Shown: in pieces, positions 44,366-54,300 of the stretch
Layout of the letters: each line of letters starts with the position of its first letter
How positions within the stretch are numbered: the first letter of the stretch is position 1
Assembly (NCBI GenBank): GCA_030386875.1
Contig: CM059578.1
Location: 20,011,009 to 20,075,008, forward strand
From: Morinoia aosen
Taxonomy: Eukaryota; Arthropoda; Malacostraca; Amphipoda; Talitridae
DNA length: 64,000 nt
Direction: 5' to 3'
The notes under the pieces: generated by a model
Databases searched by the model: none
What the model was told of the DNA's origin: nothing
The model's input: only the letters and a program-made list of their open reading frames with translations
Made by a program: the position numbers and the translations under genes

Positions 44366-45570
44366 TATGCCTGGACACAATGGCAAATTGGAACTAGATG
44401 TAGCAGCCAGGCGAAATTTTGTGAACTATTTCGTCGAACAATTTCGAAGTACCTTGAAATCGAAATTGGCACCGCAGCTTAGAACTAATGTTATCTAAAA
44501 TAAGTTTCTAAAAGGTTCCAACATACAACTAATCAAAATAACAATTATTAGTTAATATGTGCATCTTTTCAGGAGGGAGAATGAACTTAGGCTGAATAGA
44601 GAAACAGAAGCGTGGCAACCCTCCTCAGGCTACTAGAGTTCGAGAACTGAAGAGCGAGTGCCATGGTAGACAAAAGTATACCACGATATACACAAGACAG
44701 GTAGGTCCACTTCAAAGGGGACAGCTGCTCGCAACCGTTAGACAAGCCAGTCAATAGGAGACGTTTGACCTGATGACGTTGCCACACCCATACCACGTGA
44801 CCCACACCACACTCGCGGCAGCACTGGCTGCCGTACGTATGATTGCATTATGGCAGGAACTACCGGGTTTCCGCACATCCGTATTGAAAAAATGTAAGCT
44901 GTCTGGAAACCATGATACTGAAAAACTTTGATAATCTCGTATGCAATGCTTAATAGCCACGTAATAAATAAAATTTGTGTGCATACTGAGCAAAACCTTC
45001 ATATTCATCGATACAAAGCTCCGCTTGTAGTTCTCAAATTCAAATGTTTCTTTTCGAGCGTTAAAAGCATATATCAAATGAAAGTCCTCATAATGTTACT
45101 GTATATTTCAGAAAGAAATCCTGAGTTCATCGTTTATCAATGTCAATAAACCACAGGATGAAATTACTCTGGCAAACAATGCTTTCCGCTTCGAGTCTTC
45201 AATTCTTTTTGAATATTTGTTGAATGATATACATAGAAAGCAGGATTAGTTATTTTACGATGTCCATCATCTTTAATGCACATTTGTTTTAGGCTATATA
45301 TATATTACTGGCCTCGTATAAATTCAAATTTTTAATAGGCTCCGGAAGTACAAATCTTCCGTATAAATCATTCTCTTGCACCTTTTTCGTAATCTGCTGT
45401 GCTCTCTTACTCTTACCCACAGATTTGTAAGGACGATTTTTGAATAATCACCGCTACGTCATATTGCGTTATGAAGAATGTGTTATCAAGATTAGTTAAT
45501 TTTCGAATTGCTCTGTATCCATGATCGACGTCTAAGTTGAAAATTTGAACAACGAGCATCGTTGAACTAA
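44366..45570. other. no recognised gene
   Basis: Mostly unique AT-rich DNA. A 30-bp box at 44,676-44,705 (GTATACC...CAAGACAGGTAGG) recurs inverted at 54,220-54,250 upstream of the THAP exon. Confidence 0.4.
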
Positions 45571-45640
45571 AAGTGTAGCTGCTTCGAGTAACTGCAGGAA
45601 TATTGGCAGTATTGCTGTAGTCATTCCAGCAGCTACACTT
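45571..45640 (+). ncRNA. pre-miRNA-like hairpin
   Basis: AAGTGTAGCTGCT pairs perfectly with AGCAGCTACACTT. After a short mismatched internal loop, ACTGCAG pairs with CTGTAGT, then AATA with TATT around a 7-base loop. At about 70 nt, the shape and size suit a microRNA precursor on either strand. No known family was recognised. Confidence 0.4.
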
Positions 45641-46965
45641 TACCTAGTGAAAATCCCTCAATACAGTAAAACCTGCATCTGGTCTAGTTTTATTACATGG
45701 CAAAAGTAGCCTAACATCCACATTTATTCGATGAATACATTATTGTAGCAATTAAATATTGAACACTACGTCTTTTAATTATTAAATATACATATACGTA
45801 CAGACATATACGGCACACATCCTATAATAAGTAACTTGCTCCGGTTAATTATAATATAAATGAAAAACAATAATAATAATAATAATCTCAGTTAACGACA
45901 ACTTCGGCCATAGGCAATTTAGTTGTCGCTTTGGCAATTCTACCGAAGTTGCTTTGTTGTTGTAAGGTTTTCCGCTGAGATTATAAGTGTCTTCCATCTT
46001 TCTCCGCTATTTATACAGATTACTTTAATTACCACGTTATTGCTCGCATGTTCCATCTTACTCAGACAAGTGCGATACAACTCAATACAATACACTTTTC
46101 ACCAAAAAACAAAACTCATGTCTGACTTCAACAATTGCTGGCATAACACAAAGTATGCCCTCCTTTCGTCAGGCCACAACAATTCTCCAGAACTTCACCT
46201 CCATTCGTTACCCAGCGATATAGCATTACATAAATGTCTATAACTACCGTTTAGCATGAGAGACCCAAAAAGGAGCCGTCATGGACATTCTAACACTTAT
46301 CACAACATTTGTTTCTTTTTACCCGTCATCATAAGGATTCAATCACCATATGAATAAAGAATGGAGCCAATATAGCTGAAACTCGTTATTTTTACCAAAA
46401 GAACCAGGGTACATGGATGCAAGGGAACAATAAATGTGGAAGGATTGAAGCTAGGACTCTAAAGATGGGGTTCCAGCTCCCACCCTCACTTTCGCTAAGC
46501 GTCTTATACACGCGCTGGAACCCTTTCTCAACTCAGCGCTGAGTATAGGAGTTCAGTACGCTCGACCATTTTGGTTCTAAACTGTGCCGCAGAACATACA
46601 AACTGCTACAAGCCTCTAGGACTTGGACAAACCTTAATACAAACATTAAAACACAACCTCGCCACTCTTGAACTGGGTGGGTCCACTCAGCTTTAACATC
46701 ATATATTCCCGAATACATTCACTTCTTCAACAAATTACAGTACTTTATGAATAGGTCCCCCATCAGATAACAGGTTGGCCACACTTATGTTTCCTCCTGT
46801 CACCGCTTAGAAATTACAAATCTCATTTTCTTTCCTGTTGGAAATAACAAATTATAAGACTTCAGCTGTAATCAGACGCTTGAAATGCAAAATACACATT
46901 ATGATCACTATATATAAAAGAATTTAATGCTACGCCACTCTCTTTCAGTAAATTCACATCAGTAT
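45641..46965. other. no recognised gene
   Basis: AT-rich. An AATAATAATAATAATAAT microsatellite lies near 45,868. The small frames are not protein-like. Confidence 0.4.
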
Positions 46966-47391
46966 TCACAATTCAATAATTTGCGCGTCAGAAACTTTAG
47001 AATCGAAGCCAAGGGCGTATTTTGGTTTCTTATGAGCAAATAAATAAGTTTTCAATGCAAAATAATGAAGCTCCATCCTGATACAAGACATTAGACGAAG
47101 ACAAAACGTACCTAATGTTTTACTGCCCTCATGTCCTGTGACAATGATGATCTTGATGCTCAAATATCTGAAGTTAGAATTAAGTAGTTCTCGGACATTA
47201 CAATTACTTTCGAGGTAAAATTTAACATCCTCAACCAACCTTCTTGCGCAATTTAATGAAGCCTTGCCTAAACATTCGTCCCTTGAGGAGCGAGGAATGC
47301 CGTGAAACATCTCCTTCAAATATGTACTACGGTAGGCTAGCATTGAGGTCGTTCCACTCAACTGTTCAAGGAAAACGAACGCTGGATACAA
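46966..47391 (-). CDS. unassigned 141-residue open frame
   Basis: Starts MYPAFVFLEQLSGTTSML and includes VEDVKFYLESNCNVRELLN and KIIIVTGHEGSKTLGTF. The composition is protein-like, without low complexity, but no family was recognised. It lies downstream of the prefoldin gene on the same strand. It could be an exon of another gene or chance. Confidence 0.25.
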   Translation of the reverse strand: MYPAFVFLEQLSGTTSMLAYRSTYLKEMFHGIPRSSRDECLGKASLNCARRLVEDVKFYLESNCNVRELLNSNFRYLSIKIIIVTGHEGSKTLGTFCLRLMSCIRMELHYFALKTYLFAHKKPKYALGFDSKVSDAQIIEL

Positions 47392-47717
47392 CCGATACTA
47401 AAGGTAGAAATCTCAACGCAATTTCTCACAGTTCTATAATTCTTGAGGTCAAGCATAGCTAACCGAAGAATTTAAATTAAACTTGCAATCTATCCATCTT
47501 GACACAATTGTGTCCGAAACGTGGCATTACAAAAGAAAAGACTCACGCATTGCAACCGCCACAGTAAATTAGTCGTCCATGAGCCCCAATGACGGGCGAC
47601 AAGAAACACAACTGAAGCTGGATCAGGGTTACATTCTCGTGTATGCCAACAACATAGCCCTAGGCAGGAGGCATGAAAGAGAAGCTTACTATTTAAGGCT
47701 ATTTTGGGGTTAGTTTT

Positions 47718-47814
47718 TCAGTGCTGAGCCGTCTTGCCAGCCTCGGCTCTGCGGCGCCTCACGTCCCAGTTGTACACGCAGGCTATAGTCACCTCGGTGG
47801 TGCTGCGCTGCGTC
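47718..47814 (-). CDS. VBP1: prefoldin 3 last coding exon
   Basis: The acceptor CCCCCTCAG precedes it. It encodes TQRSTTEVTIACVYNWDVRR plus a short basic tail and TGA. The family equivalent is DQFTTTEVNMARVYNWDVKRR-like, so ARVYNW is replaced by ACVYNW here. The exon is GC-rich compared with its surroundings. Confidence 0.9.
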
Positions 47815-50750
47815 CTGAGGGGGCAAAATTGATCGGTTTTAAGTTAGTTTAATGGAGCGTTGCTAAAGCGTGAAGCCTACCACACTACAGCATGAGATCT
47901 AACTGTAGCTAGTGCTATAGCGTGAAGTCTACCTCTAGCTAATACTATAGTGTGAGGCCAGGTTAGGTTACTAATGGATATTACCAATTGTCATACATTT
48001 GATTTAGCTAAAAACAATTTGTGCATCTCAAACTGTACCTGGGTAGGCAATATATGGCAATATACCTCACGCTAGAGTAGCACCGTTTAAGCTTCTCTAA
48101 CCACAACAAAATGTTTCAAAGAGAGGAAGGATGAAGGAACCATGTAGTATGAAGTTGCACGGCAACTAGCGTACGTTCCCACACAAGGTCTCTAGCGCTT
48201 AGAAACTGTTAGTTAAGAAAGAATACATAACTCAAAATCGGACAGCAGTAAACAGAAAACGATGATCTATTACAAAAAAAAAATTTTATTTCAATACAAA
48301 GAAAGCCCACCTCTCATCTCGGGACCTCACATTTCTGAGGCAGGGAAAGACAGTTCAGTTCCACATTATTGGAATTTTCTACAAGCTTGAGAACAGAAGC
48401 TACACCCAGAGCTAAGTTTGAATTAAGAAAACGATCAATTCAACACTCGAAAATACATGAGCAAAAAATCTCGGTACGAAACTTTCTTGAAATGGTTTTC
48501 TGAAGAGGGATAAATTTTCTCAACTTTCCAGATGATCTTTGTCTTGATTGAGATCTTAGTTATTTGTTGGGGGAGCATACATCTTAGCAGGGTTACGGAA
48601 TCTGAAATAATTGATCTCCAGCCACTAATTTTATTTCATCATTAGAGAGCTACAGACTCCATTCAGTGGCTACTGAGAAGTGACATTCGAGTAGAAGATT
48701 ACGTACGGCCAAAAACGAACATATGTTTTTGGCCGTACCTAATCTCCTACTTGAATGTAAATTCTCAGTAGCCGCTGAATGGAGTCTGCAGCTCTCTAAT
48801 GATGAAATATAAGATTTGGTATGGCCAAAAACACATGTCCAGATAAGCACGTCGTGAAAACACAGGAAAACAGTCGTATTCCTAATTGTGCCAGTGACGG
48901 GAGATTTCACCAAATTTTCACAGTATTCTTTGTTTAACAAAAAAACCATGACAAAAGAGTATTTTAGAACATAACGTATATACATATATTTTCTAAACAT
49001 TCTATAGAACTGCGCAAATACAGTTATGTACCCACGTGAAAATCGACTAAAACTCACCTAAGAAAATCAAGGTCCGAAACGACCTGGGTGAGCTTTGTGT
49101 TCGCGTTGCTGAGGTTCTCGTTGAGCAGCACCTCTGCTGCCTCCAGTTCATACTCTAGCATCACATTCGCCTGCACACACGAGTCATCACTGTATTATTC
49201 AGGTTAAAACCATAGTTTAAGTTCAAATGATAAGTTTTCTGCAATAAATCTAAAAATAGATCAGTAAAAAAGCATCAAAGCAGAGGAATTTCGCTGTAGC
49301 AGTTTGAACTCAAGCATTGAAAAAATGCAGAAAATCAATGTCTATGTTGGTAGACTTCGATTTATCAATGGAATTGGAAGCCATGCAAAAATTTACTTTC
49401 AAGGACTGAACTGATGAAATGAAGTAAGCAATCACAGTACTAATTCCTATAGATGCAAAAGTTGTACTTCCATGAAAGGGCGCACTGGTTATATTGATCT
49501 AACTATGGCACAGATACACCTAAAATTAAGGTATATGCTGCTTCAAGAAATTAACTGTAAAGGCAGTAGCAATGAAGCAAACACATGAGCAGCATACTAC
49601 AAAGTACAAAGCTTCTGCATAAAAATGACAGATATTACACCCACCTTTAGAAAATAAGTTTAACAAAAATCATCTAAAATTAAAAAGGAAAATATAAATA
49701 CATAATCAGAATTTTCTGCTTTGCTCTTATTTCAAACTCAAATGCAAATGAAAATAAATTTCTCCCTACCCAAACATAATGTTATCGAAAAAAAAAAAAA
49801 ATGATTAAAATCTTTCACATTTTCTTAACTTCTCATAATTTCCTACAGCATTTGAACTTAGTCCAGTTTCACTAACCCCAAGCCATAAGCAGACTTTGTT
49901 GGAAGGAGGAATGGTACCTTTAACATCGACTTGGTCAGAGAGCAGGAATTGAGTTTCCAGATCCTCCGTGCTGTCTTGTCGAGCTTCATTTCTTCTATGA
50001 TCTGCAGGCAGCTTTTGATGTCTGGCACCTGGTGCTTCAGCCTGCACCAATGAATAATGGATGAGTGAAAATTTATGCAGATATGTCACAATTATTCACT
50101 TCATGGAACATAAATTCTAAACATTTTTTGACAAATAGTGTTAGAAAAATTAAAATAATGCACATTGATTATACTCTATGAAGAATAAGAGATTAAAATA
50201 TAGAGGAAAGCTTTAAACTTTCTGAATGGCAATTAAAAATATATCCCACCTACATTCAATGCATGCTGGAGAAGGGAAAAATATTACTTTGGCAAGTTGG
50301 CTTACATCAAAAACATTAAGACATCTCAATTACACTTATGAAATTAGATGCATTGCATTGAGAAGATTAGAGTAGCACTTTTTACAAAAAGCCATCCTCT
50401 GTCTTGCCTAATGAGCAATAAATACTAATAATGAACTTTGATACAAAACACTTGTGTCCTTACCAATAAGCAAGAGAAAATTTTACATTGGGCATAAGAG
50501 CTCTTTTTGTTTTAGTCAAGTGAGAGGGTACTACTTCAACTAATACTGACATAGTTAGCATAAAATAATTATACTCTACACAAATGTACTTCTTGTACCA
50601 CATCTTTATAATAGAATAATAGACCCACCTCAAGCAAGTGGCAGTGAGGTGCGACTCCATGAAGCAATACTTGCTGATCTGCTCATCAAGGCGCCTGATC
50701 ACTTCTTCTGCACCACCAGATTCTTGGCTCATGAACTCTTCAACATCTTC
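47718..50750 (-). CDS. VBP1: prefoldin subunit 3 (VBP1 / merry-go-round orthologue), exons 2-5
   Basis: Cytosolic chaperone subunit: prefoldin hands unfolded actin and tubulin to the CCT chaperonin. Four coding exons on the minus strand have GT-AG boundaries and compatible phases: 50,629-50,750, 49,877-50,041, 49,058-49,170 and 47,718-47,814 (stop TGA). Together they cover the family from EDVEEFM to the C-terminus, including the two coiled-coil helices and the central hairpin region (KVCLWLG, ANVMLEYELEAAEVLL, VYNWDVRRRR). The first exon, expected to end in a HLGIPxAVF-like peptide, was not found in the window. Exon 3 is one base out of frame relative to the family. That could be a real lesion, a pseudogene duplicate or an assembly error. 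Retained introns rule out a processed copy. Confidence 0.9.
47815..49057 (-). other. prefoldin 3 intron 4
   Basis: 1,243 bp, noncoding, containing the 182-nt perfect-looking hairpin at 48,631-48,812. Confidence 0.8.
48631..48812. repeat. 182-nt palindrome (foldback MITE or hairpin RNA locus)
   Basis: The arm TTATTTCATCATTAGAGAGC (48,631 on) pairs with its complement ending near 48,812. Pairing runs through ACTCCATTCAG and GTACGGCCAAAAAC to a loop of about 8 bases near 48,719, with arms of about 87 bp and few mismatches. GGCCAAAAACA occurs a third time at 48,824. Confidence 0.85.
49058..49170 (-). CDS. VBP1: prefoldin 3 exon 4
   Basis: 113 nt between CTCGTGTGTGCAG and GTGAGTTT. It encodes ANVMLEYELEAAEVLLNENL and SNANTKLTQVVSDLDFL, the second coiled-coil helix, with phase matching both neighbours. 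Confidence 0.92.
49171..49876 (-). other. prefoldin 3 intron 3
   Basis: 706 bp, starting GTTAGTG at 49,876. Noncoding, nothing else seen. Confidence 0.75.
49877..50041 (-). CDS. VBP1: prefoldin 3 exon 3 (one-base frame disruption)
   Basis: 165 nt between TTCATTGGTGCAG and GTTAGT. The first part, LKHQVPDIKSCLQIIEEMK, is in one frame. The second part, DSTEDLETQFLLSDQVDV then KGTIPPSNKVCLWLG, is in another. Both match the family. The break lies within GAAATGAAGCTCGACAAGAC (about 49,974-49,993), and a single extra base there would fit. The exon length (1 + 164) is not a multiple fitting its neighbours, which confirms the shift. Confidence 0.9.
50042..50628 (-). other. prefoldin 3 intron 2
   Basis: 587 bp, starting GTGGGTC. 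Noncoding. Confidence 0.75.
50629..50750 (-). CDS. VBP1: prefoldin 3 exon 2
   Basis: 122 nt between CATTTCACAG and GTGGGTC. It encodes EDVEEFMSQESGGAEEVIRR and LDEQISKYCFMESHLTATCL, the start of the first coiled-coil helix. The last codon is split AG|G, matching exon 3. Confidence 0.9.
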
Positions 50751-51338
50751 CTGTGAAATGAAAATAAGTTATAAAAACATGAACAGTATTTTAGCATGGC
50801 TCACTTCACTGATACACCCAATACCTGAATCTATATATAAGACATTTCATCACCAAATGCAGTAAAATTAAACGGAAAAATTGTCACATTGCATCAAATA
50901 TTTTAGACATTTTAATTTTTCATTTCCTACTAAAAATGAAAATTTCAGGATATTTATTTTTGGCTACAGTCAATTAATATTGCTATGAGATTTAACTTGA
51001 ACATCCTTCAGAAACCAGAGTAATTCATAAATAGCTAAAAATAATTATAATTATAAAATAAAATATATAAAATTATATTTCCTATATCTTTTAAAAGTGT
51101 TTGTTGTGAAATAAAAATTGAGTACAGTTATTCCACAGCAGCAAAATTTATTAACATAGCACGCTTAACTTCAGTTGACATGAGCTACTTGTGACTCTAA
51201 CTTCACGTCCACAAAAGAAAATTTCATTTTCAAATTATTCACAAAGTAAATCAGAATAACATAACAGATTTTAATTCATTTGAATGTTTGAATACTAAAT
51301 GAGCCTTAGGGCACAAAATAATTTTTTTTTCTGAGGGA
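50751..51338 (-). other. prefoldin 3 intron 1 (part), noncoding
   Basis: No exon 1 recognised here. AT-rich. Confidence 0.5.
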
Positions 51339-51340
51339 AC

Positions 51341-51848
51341 TATGGTCAATATGGAGTTTAATGCGCTCACGGAAATTAAAATTCTATTCCCATGAATCAC
51401 TAAAGGAACACATTTAAAAACTTTTTACATGAATGACATTCTGCTTGCTGATGCGTAATTTTCAAATTATTAAACTTTGAAGTTATAGGAATGTCGTATT
51501 CAAAAGTGAAGGAACAGACAAGTAAACATGCTCTAATACGGTATTGACGTAACAATGGGTAAGGTTAAGTTAGGTAAACTAACCTAAAATAGCTTACCTT
51601 AACTTACCCAAACTGAGGCTGTTATTTTCCCACAAAAAAAGTGGGCGTGTCCCAACAATGCGGCGGCTAAGCAACCGACTATATGATGTTATTTCTACCT
51701 GAACGTAATTATTGATATGTCTCAAAAAATAAAGCATCAGCACAGAATGTCATTATTGCAAAACATTTTTAAATGTAGTCCTTTAGTGATTCTTGGGAAC
51801 AGAATTTTTAATTTCTGTGAGCGCATTAAACTCTATATTGACCGGAAC
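51341..51848. mobile_element. palindromic MITE, about 0.5 kb
   Basis: The left arm starts TATGGTCAATATGGAGTTTA. The right arm, reversed, has CCGGTCAATATAGAGTTTA. The arms share GCGCTCACGGAAATTAAAAT and ATCACTAAAGGA over about 115-125 bp. Inner bases around 51,555-51,605 form a further hairpin of GGTTAAGTTAGG type. Related to the element at 52,281-53,095. Confidence 0.75.
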
Positions 51849-51909
51849 TATATTTTTGAAAACTGATAAGTCATCAAGGTTGCAAACAATTCAAGTAAAA
51901 AAACTTTAC

Positions 51910-52035
51910 CCCAATAGTCTCCAAACATTCAATAACCCAAGTGTACTGTTGTTCAGTCAATGATGGATAGAATAGAAGGTAGATGAAATCATTATAATTT
52001 GGCAGACAATAATTATAATTCAACATATGATGCAA
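51910..52035 (-). CDS. possible exon
   Basis: The minus strand encodes NYCLPNYNDFIYLLFYPSL then TEQQYTWVIECLETIG, directly followed by GTAAAG, a plausible donor. The sequence looks protein-like and lies between two MITEs, 1.7 kb below the THAP exon on the same strand. No family was recognised, and the acceptor is unclear. Confidence 0.25.
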
Positions 52036-52280
52036 TAGAACCCTTCAATCATATAACATGAACTGCATTATGAACAAATTCTAAAAAGTATATCCTCAGA
52101 GTGTCTTTCAGCTATAATTCTTAGGTATGGTCATACTACCAGCAGCCCCTAAAGTACAACATTTAATTTTATTTGAAAATGAAAGCAGGAACCGCAATTA
52201 CATGGAATGATTCTAAAAATTCTTTGAATAGCTTTTAATTTGTTTAGCATTGTTGCAGATTTTTTTCCAACTAACTATCT

Positions 52281-53095
52281 ATTTGGTCAATATTGAGCTT
52301 AATGTTGTGAACGATTTTAATAATTTCGTTGCCATTGATAGGTAATATGGTAGATTTTAAGAAGTTTTAAATGAATGACATTGTGCTTGCAAATGTTTAG
52401 TTTTTGAGTAATTTAACTTTGAAGTTATAGGAACTGCACTCATGAAATGCGTTTCCCTCGCAAAAGGAGAGGGTGTTCGAACAATGCCGCAAGTGTTCGG
52501 AGCGCAGGAAAAGTTATTGTTTTTGCAATATATGACGTAATTTATTATTAGCCGACACTGGCGGATCCTGAACCCACTTCTAGGATGTCTTAGTTAATGT
52601 TAATAACACAATAAAGGCTATCACCCCAAAATATTAGTGGGAATGGAATAGTGAATACTTACATATACGGTATTGACTTCTATAATTTTGCTTATGTTCT
52701 ACGGTGGCCGCCATATTGAAAATGATGTCAACTGTATATCGATTTCAGTATTCACTCTCCCAGTCCCGTTGATATTTCTGGGTGATAACCCTTATTGCAT
52801 TATTAACTAAAAGATCCTAGAAGTGGGTTCAGACTCTGCAGGCTCCGTGGGGACTCAATTATCTTTTCTTGCGCTCCGCGCAGTTGCGGCATTGTTGAGA
52901 AACACTTCGCTTTTGCACGGAAAACCCATTTCATAGCACCGTTCCTATAATTTCAAAGTTAAATAACTCGAAAACTAAGTATTTGCGAGCACAACATCAT
53001 TCATTTAAAACGTCTTAGAATCTACCATATTACCTATCTATGGCAAACAAATTTATGAAAATTGTAGACAAGAATAAACTCAATACTGACCATAA
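52281..53095. mobile_element. palindromic MITE, about 0.8 kb, same family as 51.3 kb
   Basis: Arms of nearly 400 bp. Left TTTGGTCAATATTGAG and right, reversed, TTTATGGTCAGTATTGAG. Shared landmarks are GGTAATATGGTAGATT, GAAGTTATAGGAAC, GGAGCGCAGGAAAAG/GAGCGCAAGAAAAG and AACCCACTTCTAGGATC/T. The centre includes GGCCGCCATATTG. No coding region. Confidence 0.8.
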
Positions 53096-53723
53096 AATAA
53101 ACTGCAGTTATGTTGTGGGAATGGCTGTGATTTCCACAGAACCAAAACCAATATTGATGTCAAAATGTTGTCATCAAAATTGTATTGTACAAGGGTAAAT
53201 TTACTAAAGATATATATTTTTAAACATAATTATATATGGGCAACAACACTAAAATAGAACCAAAAAAATAAATAATTTTATTTCAGCAGAAGTACACATT
53301 TAATTGATGTTTGAAATGTTTGTAAGTTCAATAGAACACATTTATACCTAACAATTTTGTTGGAGTACCTTGAAAAGAATTCTATCAGAATAAGTTCTAC
53401 CATCTGTAGAAATTATTCATACCCCTACTTAAAATTTTTATAATAATCCCTAATTAGCCATCCAGCTAGTAAAAATTGTAAAATTATGATAAAAAACATC
53501 CACTCCAATTCGCACCATTCATGTAAATTTACCAAAAAGATTTGAAACCATTACTTTTAATTACTCTTCTCAAAATAAATTTAACTGTTTAATTATTCTT
53601 CCAAAGGATCTCAACGTGTCACGAAAGCCATCAAAAAAATTGTACTACCATCAGCCAATTCAAGGATTGGAAACGTACTGATAAATTCGTACTGGATTTA
53701 CACATGACAATTGTATATCTTAC
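53096..53723. other. noncoding between MITE and THAP exon
   Basis: AT-rich. No further exon recognised. Confidence 0.45.
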
Positions 53724-54040
53724 CTCCAATACTCAAATTCATGTCATTATAAGGCAATGGCACCACACCGTTTTTAAGAAGTACTTTTTGTTTTGAACGG
53801 TGAAAGGATTCTTCTGTAATCTGTTTTTCGAAAATGGCTACCATGATGGCGGCTACACACAAAATAATGTTTGCACAAATTAGATTCCTTAATTGAACCC
53901 AAAAGTTCATTTTCACTTGCGCTTATCCACACTATAAAATTTGCATGAGGATAACGGAAGTACTTGATATCAGGTTGATCTCTAGAATTATTTTCACATC
54001 TGATAAAAGAACATTTCTTCGTTCTAATTGTAGGCGCCAT
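53724..54040 (-). CDS. first exon of a THAP-type zinc-finger protein (one-base frame disruption)
   Basis: Begins MAPTIRTKKCSFIRC. THAP ligands are C10, C15, C62 and H65 (C-x4-C, about 46 residues, C-x2-H), and Trp38 is present. The expected end of the domain appears in the next frame as FEKQITEESFHRSKQ and LLKNGVVPLPYN, an AVPx-like motif. The frames meet in the run CATTTTCG (near 53,830), where one T fewer would join them. A donor GGAG|GTAAGAT follows at 53,723. THAP domains bind DNA in transcription factors and P-element-derived proteins. Only this exon is recognised; the rest may be far off or lost. A host gene is likely, a transposon-derived copy is possible. Confidence 0.7.
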
Positions 54041-54300
54041 TCATGCTGATACCGACGAGAAACTGGGCGCGTTGTTGTTGTCCAAGTTGTCGTACAGCTG
54101 ACTCGATATTGTCACATATTATTGCCAGATAGTGCATCTCTCTTTATCTCGGTTGCTATTCTTTCTGGGCCCGTGACGTCACCACACCCAGGGCTCTTTC
54201 AAGAAATTACTTGAATGCTCCTACCTGTCTTATGTATACCGTGAGTATACCGAGGCGAGTGCTGTCGGAGTGCATTGCAGCGAGGCTGCTGGCTGCAGCT
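54041..54300 (-). promoter_or_regulatory. probable promoter region of the THAP gene with CRE site
   Basis: Lies directly upstream of the THAP start codon. The palindrome TGACGTCA (54,174-54,181) is a consensus CRE, adjacent to GGGCCC. The CTACCTGTCTTATGTATACC box at 54,220-54,250 recurs near 44.7 kb. Inference from motif and position. Confidence 0.35.

Noticed and set aside
51560-51605. GGTTAAGTTAGG tract as telomere-like repeat
   Set aside because: Irregular and forms the inner hairpin of a MITE. Not a TTAGG array.
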